Shown: positions 26,881-34,908 of the stretch, piece by piece
How the letters are laid out: the number at the start of each line of letters is the position of its first letter
Position numbering within the stretch: the first letter of the stretch is position 1
From: Allobranchiibius huperziae
Lineage (GTDB): Bacteria > Actinomycetota > Actinomycetes > Actinomycetales > Dermatophilaceae
Reading direction: 5' to 3'
DNA length: 64,000 bases
Assembly: GCF_013410455.1 (NCBI RefSeq)
Contig: NZ_JACCFW010000001.1
Location: forward strand, 1,876,929 to 1,940,928
Notes under the pieces: model-generated
Told to the model about the DNA's origin: nothing
Seen by the model: the letters and a program-made list of their open reading frames with translations, nothing else
Databases searched by the model: none
Made by a program: the position numbers and the translations under genes

Positions 26881-27927
26881 ATGAACCCACGTCCCGATGT
26901 GTACGCCGTCGTCCTGGCGGGCGGTCTCGGCAGCCGGCTCGCGCCGCTCACCGACAACACCCCCAAACCGCTGCTGCCGGTGGCGGGCGAGCCGGTGGTC
27001 GTCCATCAGCTGCGCTGGCTGGCCGCAGCCGGGGTCACACGGGTCGTGCTCACCACGTCGTACCGGGCGGAGCAGTTCGAGCCCGCGCTCGGTGACGGAT
27101 CGGCGTACGGCGTGCAGCTCGACTACTGCCACGAGGACCAGCCGCTCGGCACCGGAGGGGCGCTCGCGGCGGCGGCCGACCGGCTGGCGCCCGCGCCGGG
27201 CGACGCGCTGCTGGTGCTCAACGGCGACCAGCTCACCGGTCACGACGTGCGACGGCAGCTGTTCCTCTTCGACGAGGCGCGATCGGAGCGGGGCTGCGTC
27301 GTGAGCATCCATGCCCGGCCGGTCGACGACGCGCGCGCGTACGGTCTGCTCTCCGTGGACGGGCACGACCAGGTGGTCGGGTTCGAGGAGAAACCCACCG
27401 AGCTCGTCGCGGGGATCGTGAACGCCGGCACCTATGTGCTCGACCCCGCCTGTCTGCAGGAGGTGCCGCGCGGCGAGCCGGTCAGCTTCGAGCGCGACGT
27501 GATGCCGGGGCTGCTGCGCGACGGTGCGGTGGTGACGGCGTACGTACAGGACGCCTACAGCATCGATGTCGGCACGCCGGCGACCCTGGTCGCGGCGTCC
27601 CGGGACGCGGTGCTGCGCCACGGACCTGCGCTGATCGATCCGGGCGCGACGGTCGACCCGACGGCAGCCGTGGTGGGCGGCTCCTGGGTCGGTCCCGGCG
27701 CTCAGGTCGGCGCGGCGGCCGTGGTGGACGGAAGCATCGTGATGACCGGAGCCGAGGTCGGCGCGGGCGTCGTGGTGCAGCAGTCGGTGATCGGCCAGCG
27801 CGCCCGCGTCGAAGGGCCGATCATCCTGCAGGACAACGCGATCGGCGACGAAGCCGTCGTGGAGGCCGGCCACGGACCGGAACCGGGCGACAGTGTCCCG
27901 ACCGGCGTCACCCTCCCCCGGCCCTGA
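26881..27927 (+). CDS. Sugar-1-phosphate nucleotidyltransferase with left-handed beta-helix (GDP-mannose or GDP-heptose pyrophosphorylase-like)
   Basis: 348-aa cytosolic enzyme. Nucleotidyltransferase domain: VYAVVLAGGLGSRLAPLT (about 7-24) with the signature KPLLPVAGEP, LLVLNGDQL as metal-binding Asp, FEEKPTE and NAGTYVLDP. Residues ~255-335 are hexapeptide-like repeats (IDPGATVDPTAAVVGGSWVG) of a left-handed beta-helix. This layout fits ManC/HddC-type pyrophosphorylases. With HddA at the left edge, GDP-heptose synthesis is a plausible alternative to GDP-mannose. ATG at 26881 is chosen because the fold starts there. An in-frame GTG at 26782, only 1 nt from a GAAGGA, would add 33 polar residues. 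It is divergent from the membrane protein gene, with a nested hairpin terminator behind it. Confidence 0.82.
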   Translation: MNPRPDVYAVVLAGGLGSRLAPLTDNTPKPLLPVAGEPVVVHQLRWLAAAGVTRVVLTTSYRAEQFEPALGDGSAYGVQLDYCHEDQPLGTGGALAAAADRLAPAPGDALLVLNGDQLTGHDVRRQLFLFDEARSERGCVVSIHARPVDDARAYGLLSVDGHDQVVGFEEKPTELVAGIVNAGTYVLDPACLQEVPRGEPVSFERDVMPGLLRDGAVVTAYVQDAYSIDVGTPATLVAASRDAVLRHGPALIDPGATVDPTAAVVGGSWVGPGAQVGAAAVVDGSIVMTGAEVGAGVVVQQSVIGQRARVEGPIILQDNAIGDEAVVEAGHGPEPGDSVPTGVTLPRP

Positions 27928-27936
27928 CCCTCACCT

Positions 27937-28012
27937 CATCGAGCGGAGATGTCCGCCGTCGAGCGGAGGGGTCGTGTACCCCTCCGCTCGGGGTGAAGCC
28001 CTCCGCTCGATG
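27937..28012. terminator. Nested double inverted repeat (bidirectional terminator)
   Basis: Inner stem: CGAGCGGAGGGGT (27960-27972) pairs with 27978-27990 around a CGTGT loop, 13 bp perfect. Outer stem: CATCGAGCGGAG (27937-27948) pairs with 28001-28012, 12 bp perfect. The core CGAGCGGAG occurs four times (two in each orientation), so the arms can also pair in exchanged combinations. It lies between the convergent ends of the nucleotidyltransferase and pdxS genes. Confidence 0.75.
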
Positions 28013-28023
28013 CGGCGGCAGCC

Positions 28024-28944
28024 TTACCAGCCGCGCTCGGCCAGCCGGTGCGGCTCGGGGATCTCGTCGACGTTGATGCCGACCATGGCCTCGCCGAGAC
28101 CGCGGGACACCTTGGCGATCATGTCGGGGTCGTCGTAGAACGTGGTGGCCTTGACGATGGCCTCCGCGCGCTGCACCGGGTTGCCCGACTTGAAGATGCC
28201 GGAGCCGACGAAGACGCCCTCGGCGCCCAGCTGCATCATCATCGCGGCGTCCGCCGGGGTGGCGATGCCGCCCGCGGTGAAGAGCACGACGGGCAGCTTG
28301 CCGAGGCCCGCGACCTCCTTGACCAGCTCGTACGGCGCCTGCAGCTCCTTCGCGGCGACGTACAGCTCGTCGTCGGCCAGCGTGGTCAATCGGCGGATCT
28401 CGGCGCGGATGGTGCGCATGTGCGTGGTGGCGTTGGAGACGTCGCCGGTGCCGGCCTCACCCTTGGAGCGGATCATCGCCGCGCCCTCGGTGATACGACG
28501 CAGCGCCTCGCCCAGGTTGGTGGCACCGCAGACGAACGGTGCGGTGAACTCCCACTTGTCGATGTGGTTGGCGTAGTCGGCCGGGGTCAGCACCTCCGAC
28601 TCGTCGATGTAGTCGACGCCGAGGCTCTGCAGCACCTGCGCCTCGACGAAGTGCCCGATGCGCGCCTTGGCCATCACGGGGATCGAGACGGTCTCGATGA
28701 TGCTGTCGATCATGTCCGGGTCCGAGGCGCGGGACACGCCACCCTGCGCACGGATGTCGGCGGGGACCCGCTCCAGGGCCATCACCGCGACGGCGCCGGC
28801 GTCCTCGGCGATCTTCGCCTGTTCGGCGGTGACCACGTCCATGATCACGCCGCCCTTGAGCATCTCGGCCATCCCCCGCTTGACGTGGGCGGTGCCGGTG
28901 CGGCCGCCACCCTGAGGCTGGGTGTCGGTGGTCTGCGAGGTCAT
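28024..28944 (-). CDS. pdxS: Pyridoxal 5'-phosphate synthase subunit PdxS
   Basis: 306-aa TIM-barrel enzyme that makes PLP from ribose 5-phosphate, glyceraldehyde 3-phosphate and ammonia delivered by PdxT. Signatures: [52 protein letters not shown] (first catalytic Lys), [12 protein letters not shown] (second Lys) and [16 protein letters not shown] (phosphate site). The ATG at 28944 has AAGGAG 6 nt upstream. In most actinobacteria pdxT follows pdxS; here the next gene is convergent, so the glutaminase subunit must be elsewhere. It is the last gene of the lipid and translation cluster, separated from the LemA-like gene by a terminator and 188 bp. Confidence 0.97.
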   Translation of the reverse strand: MTSQTTDTQPQGGGRTGTAHVKRGMAEMLKGGVIMDVVTAEQAKIAEDAGAVAVMALERVPADIRAQGGVSRASDPDMIDSIIETVSIPVMAKARIGHFVEAQVLQSLGVDYIDESEVLTPADYANHIDKWEFTAPFVCGATNLGEALRRITEGAAMIRSKGEAGTGDVSNATTHMRTIRAEIRRLTTLADDELYVAAKELQAPYELVKEVAGLGKLPVVLFTAGGIATPADAAMMMQLGAEGVFVGSGIFKSGNPVQRAEAIVKATTFYDDPDMIAKVSRGLGEAMVGINVDEIPEPHRLAERGW

Positions 28945-29080
28945 GACGACTCCTTGTGCGGGGGTACGACGGATGGTCTGCGACCAGCGTACAAGCGGCG
29001 CGAGGCCGCAAAGTGCCACGTCCGCGTCGATGACCGCTATCGGTCACGACAGGTTGTGGTCAGCGCGGCGGACGCGACAA

Positions 29081-29120
29081 CGGGAGTACGTGCGCGCCCG
29101 ATCGGGCGCGCGTACTCCCG
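29081..29120. terminator. Long GC-rich hairpin ending the pgsA-patA-pimA operon
   Basis: Outer arms CGGGAGTAC (29081-29089) and its complement (29112-29120) enclose a 20-bp self-complementary core (29092-29111), with a 2-nt bulge at 29090-29091. It starts 12 nt downstream of the stop codon of the LemA-like gene, the expected place for a terminator of this operon. No T-tract follows, as is usual in actinobacteria. Confidence 0.7.
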
Positions 29121-29132
29121 ATGCGCGCGGGC

Positions 29133-29693
29133 TCAGTCGGTCTGCGGGATCCGGTCGTCGAACTGCACCATCTGCGGCAGATGCGTACGACCGGCGAGCC
29201 GGAAGAGGCGCACGACGGGCTTTGCACGCACCCGACGTACGTCGCGCACGGCGTCGTCGTGGAAGCGGCGCGCCAGCTGCACCCGCGCGCCCGCCTGCTG
29301 CACCAGGTGGGCGTACTCCGAGACACCCTCCTGCACCACGGTTTCCCGCGTCAGGACGGCCAATAGCGTGATGGTGAGATCCGTCTCGATCGTGGCCCGC
29401 TGCTGGTCGACGCCATGCTCCTGCACCTCCGAACTCACCTCGGTGGCGTCCGACGCGTCGAGCGACGAGCCGGCGGCGTCCGCCAGCAGCATCGAACTCG
29501 CGGGGTCGAGCAGACCGGAGTTGGCCAGCTCCATGCTGGTCTCGGCGCGGCGTACGAGCTGGGCGTCCAGGGCCGACAGGGATCCCTCCACCCGGCCGTG
29601 CAGACGGTCCAGCCGAGCGGCGCTGTACGAGAGGTACCACGCGATCAGCGCGAGCACGGCGACCGCGATCGCGATCCAGCCCCACGGGTACAT
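29133..29693 (-). CDS. LemA-like single-pass membrane protein
   Basis: 186 aa. One N-terminal helix (WGWIAIAVAVLALIAWYLSY, about 4-23) is followed by an alpha-helical coiled-coil-like region (ARLDRLHGRVEGSLSALDAQ) and ends with RAKPVVRLFRLAGRTHLPQM. The layout and the ARLDRL...LDAQLVRRAE pattern resemble LemA-family proteins, though the match is weak. The ATG overlaps the pimA stop as TGATG. In actinobacteria a protein of this kind commonly follows pimA, but its role is not established. Confidence 0.7.
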   Translation of the reverse strand: MYPWGWIAIAVAVLALIAWYLSYSAARLDRLHGRVEGSLSALDAQLVRRAETSMELANSGLLDPASSMLLADAAGSSLDASDATEVSSEVQEHGVDQQRATIETDLTITLLAVLTRETVVQEGVSEYAHLVQQAGARVQLARRFHDDAVRDVRRVRAKPVVRLFRLAGRTHLPQMVQFDDRIPQTD

Positions 29694-30856
29694 CAGCGCG
29701 CTCCTCGACGGCGGGCGACCAACCGCCGCGGCGACGCGACCGGGACACCCGCGGAGACGACGGTCTCGTAGACGTTCATGACCTGCGACGCGACCCGCGA
29801 CCAGTCGAACTCCTGCGCCCGAGCCGTCCCCGCCGCGCGATAGGACCGGCGCGCGTCGGGATCGGCGAGCAGCGAGAGCGCCTGTCGGGCGAGGTCTTCG
29901 GGATCGCCGGTGGCGAAGAGCCGCCCGTCGGCCCCGTCGCGCAGCACCGCACGGAACGCGTCCAGGTCGCTGGCGAGCACCGGCGCGCCCGCGCTCATGG
30001 CCTCGATCAGGATGATCCCGAAGCTCTCGCCACCGGTGTTCGGTGCGACGTACGCGTCGGCCGAGGCGAGCAGGCTCGCCTTCTCCTGGTCGGTGACGGA
30101 GCCGAGCATCTCGGCGGCCGCCGCCACCCGGTCCGGTACGCCGTGCAGCGCCTCGCGGGCGTCGCCCGGCCCGGCGATCAGCAGCCGCAGACCCGGCCGC
30201 GCGTCCAGGAGCCGCGGCATCGCGTCGAGCAGCACGGGCAGACCTTTTCGCGGCTCGTTGATCCGGCCGAGAAAGGCCAGGGTCGGGCGTTCGGGAGTGC
30301 CCTGCCACCAGGGCGCGTGCGGCGCGGCGGCGAACGGCTCGACGTACACGCCGTTCGGGATGACCACGGCGTCGCCGCCGAGGTGCCGGCGCACGGTGTC
30401 GCGCGCCTCCGCCGACACGGCGATCCGGCCGACCACCTTCTCCAGGCCGGGCTGCAGGATCGGCTGGGCGGCGTGCATGACGCGCGAGCGCATGGTGGCG
30501 GTGTGGAAGGTCGCCACGAGCGGTTGCTCGGCGGCCCACATCGTCAACATCGAGAGGCTGGGACTGACCGGTTCATGCACGTGGATGACGTCGAAGTCTC
30601 CGCGCTCGACCCACTTCGCGACCCGGGAGGCGGTCACCGGGCCGAAGAGCAGTCGCGCGACCGACCCGTTGTAGGGCACCGGTACGGCACGGCCGGCTCC
30701 CGTGACGTACGCCGGCAGCGGCGTGTCCTCGTCGGCCGGCGCCAGCACGCTCACCGCATGCCCCTGCGCCAGGTAGAACTCGGCCAGGTCGCGGATGTGC
30801 AGCTGCACTCCCCCGGGCACGTCGAAGGAATACGGGCTGACCATGCCGATCCTCAC
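29693..30856 (-). CDS. pimA: Phosphatidylinositol alpha-mannosyltransferase PimA
   Basis: 387-aa GT4 peripheral membrane enzyme that adds the first mannose from GDP-Man to the inositol of phosphatidylinositol. It starts RIGMVSPYSFDVPGGVQLHI, where the GG loop binds GDP-Man, and has HEPVSPSLSM, FLGRINEPRKGLPVLLDAM, and the E-x7-E motif GGESFGIILIEAMSAGAPV. The GTG start at 30856 overlaps the acyltransferase stop as GTGA. The pgsA-patA-pimA order is the standard PIM operon of actinobacteria and supports the call strongly. Confidence 0.93.
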   Translation of the reverse strand: MRIGMVSPYSFDVPGGVQLHIRDLAEFYLAQGHAVSVLAPADEDTPLPAYVTGAGRAVPVPYNGSVARLLFGPVTASRVAKWVERGDFDVIHVHEPVSPSLSMLTMWAAEQPLVATFHTATMRSRVMHAAQPILQPGLEKVVGRIAVSAEARDTVRRHLGGDAVVIPNGVYVEPFAAAPHAPWWQGTPERPTLAFLGRINEPRKGLPVLLDAMPRLLDARPGLRLLIAGPGDAREALHGVPDRVAAAAEMLGSVTDQEKASLLASADAYVAPNTGGESFGIILIEAMSAGAPVLASDLDAFRAVLRDGADGRLFATGDPEDLARQALSLLADPDARRSYRAAGTARAQEFDWSRVASQVMNVYETVVSAGVPVASPRRLVARRRGAR

Positions 30857-31785
30857 GGCGCCGCCCCATCGGCACGGCTCAGGTCCTCCACGAAGACCCG
30901 CTGCATCATGTGCCAGTCCTGCGTGTGCTCGCGGATCGTGTCGCCCAGGGCGTCCGCGCACTGCTGGGTCATGGCGGTGATCTTCTCGCGATCGGTGCCT
31001 TCGGCAGGCACGGTCACCCGCGGCCCGAAGTCCGCGACCACCCGCTGGATGGCCCGGCCCGGCAGCTTCTCGTACGTGACGCTCAACGGGTAGAGCGCGG
31101 CGCCGGTCTCCAGCGCGAGGCGCGCGGGTCCGGCCGCCATCCGCGCGGGATGCCCGCACAACTGCACCTGCACGCCGCGGGAGGTGAGGTCGCGATCGGA
31201 CAGCAGCGGCACGAACCCGCCGGCCATTACCGCAGCGACCAACTCCGGGTACGGCTCGGCCCCGCCGGTGAGCGGCAGGATCCGGATGCCCAGGCTGGCG
31301 CGGTAGTCGACGAACTGCTGGAAGAGCGCTTCGGGTTTCAGTCGCTCGGCGACCGTGGTGACGCGGGCGAAGTTGCGGGTGGCCCACGCCCCGCACATGT
31401 CCCAGTTGCCCAAGTGAGCGAGGAAGAGGATCACCGCGTCCCCGCCGTCCAGGATCCGCTTCGCCTCCGGCCCGTTGCCCGCGAGCCGCAGCATCTGGTC
31501 GATGTCGTCGCTGCCGGCGACCTGCTCCAGACGGAACGCGTCGCACCAGTAGCGGAAGTAGGACCGCATGCCCAGCCGCACGAGCGCGTCGAGCTCGTCG
31601 TCGTCCAGCTCCGGGCGCACCTTCGCGTAGTTGGCGCGCAGCCGCTGCACGTCCTTGCCGCCGCGCGCGGTGATGCGGTCGGCGATGCGCTCGAACATGG
31701 CGTACGCCGCCCGCTCGGGCATCCGTCGTACGAGCGCCCACCCGGCGCGGAACCCCGCCAGCGTGAGCCGGTCGGTGAGGTTCAC
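30853..31785 (-). CDS. patA: Phosphatidylinositol mannoside acyltransferase (LpxL/HtrB family)
   Basis: 310-aa membrane-associated acyltransferase. The lysophospholipid acyltransferase fold has the H-x4-D motif in LFLAHLGNWDMCG and later LLSDRDLTSRGVQVQLCG and PARLALETGAALYPLSV. PatA of mycobacteria acylates the mannose that PimA adds to phosphatidylinositol. Both ends overlap neighbours as GTGA, showing tight coupling with pgsA and pimA. The GTG at 31785 begins NLTDRLTLAGFRAGWALVRR, the usual N-terminus. Confidence 0.92.
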   Translation of the reverse strand: MNLTDRLTLAGFRAGWALVRRMPERAAYAMFERIADRITARGGKDVQRLRANYAKVRPELDDDELDALVRLGMRSYFRYWCDAFRLEQVAGSDDIDQMLRLAGNGPEAKRILDGGDAVILFLAHLGNWDMCGAWATRNFARVTTVAERLKPEALFQQFVDYRASLGIRILPLTGGAEPYPELVAAVMAGGFVPLLSDRDLTSRGVQVQLCGHPARMAAGPARLALETGAALYPLSVTYEKLPGRAIQRVVADFGPRVTVPAEGTDREKITAMTQQCADALGDTIREHTQDWHMMQRVFVEDLSRADGAAP

Positions 31786-32474
31786 TCCACCCTCGGGGTG
31801 CTGCTCTCCCCGGTCGGGCGGGCGGCGGCAGCGGGAGGCGTCTGCGCGGACAGTGCCTGGGTGCGCACCGTCAGCATCCGCTGCAGCACCGTGACGAAGC
31901 TGAGCACGGCGAGCACCGCGAGCGTGATGCCCTCGACCCAGTTGCCGATCGCGTTGCCGTCCTTGATCAGGTTGCCGATACCGACCAGGCCGGTGATGAC
32001 CAGGATCGACACGAGACGGTCGGCACGTTCGGCGATGCCGACGTTCGCGGTCATCCCGAGGCCCTCGGCGCGGGCCTTGGCGTAGGACACGACGCTGCCG
32101 AGGATGAGGCAGGCCAGGGCCAGCGTGGCGATGAGGACGTTGTCGCCGCGGTCGGCGTAGTAGAGGACCAGGCCGCCGAAGATCGCGGCGTCGCCGAATC
32201 GGTCGAGGGTGGAGTCGAGGTAGGCGCCCCAGTTGCTCGACCGGCCGAGCTGGCGGGCCATGTTGCCGTCGATCAGGTCCGAGAAGACGAACGCCGTGAT
32301 GAAGAGCGTGCCCCAGAAGAACTGTCCGATGGGGTAGAAGACCAGCGCACCGACCACGACGCCGAGCGTGCCGACGATGGTGATGGCGTCCGGGCTGATG
32401 CCGCACTTGATGAAGAAGCGGGCGGTTGGAGTGAGGAGGGTGGTGAAGAAGGCGCGCGCGAATCGGTTGAGCAT
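31782..32474 (-). CDS. pgsA: CDP-alcohol phosphatidyltransferase, phosphatidylinositol phosphate synthase
   Basis: 230-aa membrane enzyme with six helices. The CDP-alcohol phosphotransferase signature D-G-x2-A-R-x8-G-x3-D-x3-D is present as DLIDGNMARQLGR followed by NWGAYLDSTLD. In this genomic position the family makes phosphatidylinositol phosphate from CDP-diacylglycerol and inositol phosphate, the first lipid of the PIM pathway. ATG at 32474 follows a short gap after the HIT gene. The C-terminal ~25 residues are a disordered Pro/Ala-rich tail. Confidence 0.93.
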   Translation of the reverse strand: MLNRFARAFFTTLLTPTARFFIKCGISPDAITIVGTLGVVVGALVFYPIGQFFWGTLFITAFVFSDLIDGNMARQLGRSSNWGAYLDSTLDRFGDAAIFGGLVLYYADRGDNVLIATLALACLILGSVVSYAKARAEGLGMTANVGIAERADRLVSILVITGLVGIGNLIKDGNAIGNWVEGITLAVLAVLSFVTVLQRMLTVRTQALSAQTPPAAAARPTGESSTPRVE

Positions 32475-32487
32475 GGTGGCGCAGAGA

Positions 32488-33048
32488 CTACCGGGGCGGC
32501 GCGTCCTCGCCCTGCCCCCACGCGGCGGCGAGGCGGCTGCGGGTGTCCTCCAGCAGCTCCGGCAGGGCCTTGGTCTGGCCGATGATCGGCAGGAAGTTGG
32601 CATCGCCGCCCCACCGCGGTACGACGTGCTGGTGCAGGTGTGCGGCCACCCCGGCACCGGCCACGGCGCCCTGGTTCATCCCGATGTTGAAGCCGTGCGG
32701 CTGCGACACCTGCGTGATGGTCGTGATCGCGGCCTTGGTCAGCTCCCCGAACTCCAGGGTCTCCTCGTCGGTGAGGTCGACGTAGAGCGGCACATGCCGG
32801 TAGGGGCAGACGAGCAGGTGCCCGGGGTTGTACGGGAAGAGGTTCATCACGGCGTAACAGGTGCGCCCGCGGTGCACGATCAGCCCGTCCGCGTCGCTCT
32901 TACTGGGGGCCGTACAGAACGGGCAGCCGAGGTCATCGTCGTCCGCCGGCTTGTCCTCCCGGATGTACGCCATTCGGTGCGGTGTCCAGAGCCGCTCGAA
33001 ACCGTCCGGCACGCGGGCGAATTCGCGCTCGTCCTCCACCTCAGGCAT
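32488..33048 (-). CDS. HIT-domain hydrolase/phosphorylase (Ap4A phosphorylase-like)
   Basis: 186-aa cytosolic HIT protein. The histidine triad HLHQHVVPRW (about residues 139-148) carries the nucleophile. CPFCTAPS near residue 42, with later His residues, is the zinc site typical of the Rv2613c-type Ap4A phosphorylases encoded next to pgsA in actinobacteria. The ATG begins PEVEDEREFARVPDGFERLW, a usual start. The stop is 13 nt before the pgsA ATG. The gene usually follows thrS directly; here 3.5 kb separate them. Confidence 0.9.
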   Translation of the reverse strand: MPEVEDEREFARVPDGFERLWTPHRMAYIREDKPADDDDLGCPFCTAPSKSDADGLIVHRGRTCYAVMNLFPYNPGHLLVCPYRHVPLYVDLTDEETLEFGELTKAAITTITQVSQPHGFNIGMNQGAVAGAGVAAHLHQHVVPRWGGDANFLPIIGQTKALPELLEDTRSRLAAAWGQGEDAPPR

Positions 33049-33163
33049 GCGCTCGATCCTAGGCGGCACATCTGGGCGCCGGTCGCGAGGTCGATCGTCA
33101 GCGGCGTACTGGCGTCGGCGCCGGAAATCCGCTGACCATCGCGGCAGTCGGTAGCCTCGGCTC

Positions 33164-33931
33164 GTGCTCCCCACCGCCCGTGCCGTCCGGTACGTCGTCC
33201 CATTGCGGGAGGGCGGGTCGCTGCCCGGTGTCGTCGAGGCCGACGACGAGGGCACCTGGGTGTTGAAGTTCCGCGGTGCCGGGCAGGGTGTGAAGGCGCT
33301 CGTCGCCGAGGTCGTCGTCGGGGAGCTCGGCCGCGCCCTCGGGATCCGGGTGCCCGAGCTGAAGGCGGTCGAACTGCCGATCCAGATCGCGCGATACGAG
33401 GCCGACGAGGAGGTGCAGGACCTGCTCAGCGCGAGCGTGGGCTTCAACCTCGGGGTCGACCTGCTGCCCGCCGCGTTCAACTACGACCCCGCGTACCCGC
33501 CGCCCGCCGACGAGGCGGCGGCGATCCTGTGGCTGGACGCGTTCACCGCGAACATCGACCGCACGCCGCACAACCCCAATCTGCTGCGCTGGCACCGCAA
33601 TACGTGGTGCATCGACCACGGTGCGGCGCTCTACTTCCACCATTCCTGGCCCTCCAGGGGCGCCGACGCCGCCCGGTTCGCCGCGCAGCCCTTCGACGCC
33701 TCGACGCACGTGCTGCGTCCGGTCGCACGCGGACTGGCGCAGACGCACGAGCGGCTCGGCGCCCAGGTCAACGAGCCCGCGTTGCGCGCGGTGCTCGACC
33801 TCGTGCCCGACGAGTGGCTCGAGCCCGCACCGGGGCTGCTCGATCCCGCGGCGGTGCGCTCGGCGTACGTCGAACACCTGCTCGCGCGGCTCGCCTCCCC
33901 CGGGCCCTGGCTGCCGCAGGACCCGTCATGA
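33164..33931 (+). CDS. HipA-family kinase-like protein
   Basis: 255-aa protein with the minimal HipA kinase fold. Lys in WVLKFRGAGQGVKALVAEVV (about residue 31) corresponds to the ATP-binding Lys; LWLDAFTANIDRTPHNPNLL holds the catalytic-loop Asp and Asn; WCIDHGAALYF resembles the metal-binding D-x-G segment. It lacks the N-terminal HipA N1 domain and no HipB-like helix-turn-helix partner is next to it. It is instead followed with an ATGA overlap by a DUF3037 protein, a pairing known in many bacteria. True HipA kinases phosphorylate aminoacyl-tRNA synthetases; the target here is unknown. GTG at 33164 is the start. Confidence 0.82.
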   Translation: MLPTARAVRYVVPLREGGSLPGVVEADDEGTWVLKFRGAGQGVKALVAEVVVGELGRALGIRVPELKAVELPIQIARYEADEEVQDLLSASVGFNLGVDLLPAAFNYDPAYPPPADEAAAILWLDAFTANIDRTPHNPNLLRWHRNTWCIDHGAALYFHHSWPSRGADAARFAAQPFDASTHVLRPVARGLAQTHERLGAQVNEPALRAVLDLVPDEWLEPAPGLLDPAAVRSAYVEHLLARLASPGPWLPQDPS

Positions 33932-34314
33932 ACGCGCTGCTGGGCTACCAGTACGTCGTACTGCGCTGCGTGCCCTCAGCCGTGCGCGAGGAGTTCCTCA
34001 ACGTCGGGGTCGTCCTCTACTGCCAGCAGGCCGGCTTCCTGCAGGTCGCCTGGTCGGTCGACGACGCGCGCTTGCTGGCGTTCGCGCCGACGCTGGACCC
34101 TGCCGAGGTGCGTGCGGCCCTGCAGACCGCCGAGGCCGCCTGCCGGGACGGCGCCGTCGAGGGCCGTCCCGACCTCGTCGGACTGGGGCCCAGGTTCGGC
34201 TGGCTCGCGGCGCCGCGCTCGACCGTGCTGCGCCCCGGTCCGGGCCACGGCGGTCTCACGACCGACCCCGCGGCCGAGCTGGCTCGCCTGCTTGCGGTAT
34301 TGGTGGAGGTATGA
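33928..34314 (+). CDS. DUF3037 protein
   Basis: 128-aa protein with the DUF3037 opening YQYVVLRCVPSAVREEFLNV followed by GVVLYCQQAGFLQ. The family is nearly always encoded beside a HipA-like kinase, but its biochemical role is unknown. The ATG overlaps the kinase stop as ATGA, and its stop overlaps the next ATG the same way, so kinase, DUF3037 and deacylase are likely made in fixed ratio. Confidence 0.85.
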   Translation: MNALLGYQYVVLRCVPSAVREEFLNVGVVLYCQQAGFLQVAWSVDDARLLAFAPTLDPAEVRAALQTAEAACRDGAVEGRPDLVGLGPRFGWLAAPRSTVLRPGPGHGGLTTDPAAELARLLAVLVEV

Positions 34315-34853
34315 CGCGCGCATTCCTGGTCTGGGGACCGGCCACCGACCACCCCGAGCTGATGGCCGACCCCACGCGACGGGCGCTGGACGACCTCGCC
34401 GACCGGGACGTCGTACACGCGTGCTCGATCGACCCCGAGATCGCCGACACCGCAACGCTCGTCGCGAAGTCCGGGTACCCGCTGCAGCAGTGCGCCAACT
34501 GCGTGGTCGTGGCCGGCAAGCGGGACGGGGTGGAGCGTGTCGCCGCCCTCGTCGTCCTGGCGCACACCCGCGCCGACGTCAACGGCGTCGTCCGCCGCAC
34601 CCTCGACGTGCGCAAGCTGTCGTTCATGTCGCAGGAGGCCGCCGTCGAGCGCACCGGCATGGAGTACGGCGGCATCACCCCCCTTGGCCTGCCGCCGGAG
34701 TGGCCCATCTACGTCGATGCCGCCGTCGCGCACACCGACCCCGTGATGATCGGATCGGGGCTGCGCCGCGGCAAGCTCGAACTGCCCGGGGCGGTCCTCG
34801 CGGCGCTTCCCGGTGCCCAGATCATCGACGGGCTGGCGCGCGTCGCGGAATGA
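34311..34853 (+). CDS. YbaK/EbsC-like aminoacyl-tRNA deacylase domain protein
   Basis: 180-aa protein. The C-terminal 140 residues match the YbaK/ProX fold: [60 protein letters not shown] and [16 protein letters not shown]. This fold hydrolyses mischarged aminoacyl-tRNA. The first ~45 residues ([20 protein letters not shown]) are an extra segment. It is the third gene of the operon with the HipA-like kinase and DUF3037, which is noteworthy because both ends of the operon touch tRNA charging. Substrate tRNA is unknown. Confidence 0.82.
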   Translation: MTRAFLVWGPATDHPELMADPTRRALDDLADRDVVHACSIDPEIADTATLVAKSGYPLQQCANCVVVAGKRDGVERVAALVVLAHTRADVNGVVRRTLDVRKLSFMSQEAAVERTGMEYGGITPLGLPPEWPIYVDAAVAHTDPVMIGSGLRRGKLELPGAVLAALPGAQIIDGLARVAE

Positions 34854-34908
34854 CGCCGCGCCCTCCCGCTGTTGTCAGTCACACACGTCCACGAACGAGG
34901 AGAGACAC

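Noticed and set aside
27937-28012. CRISPR-like repeats
   Set aside because: Four copies of a 9-mer in mixed orientation form hairpins; there are no regular spacers and no cas genes.
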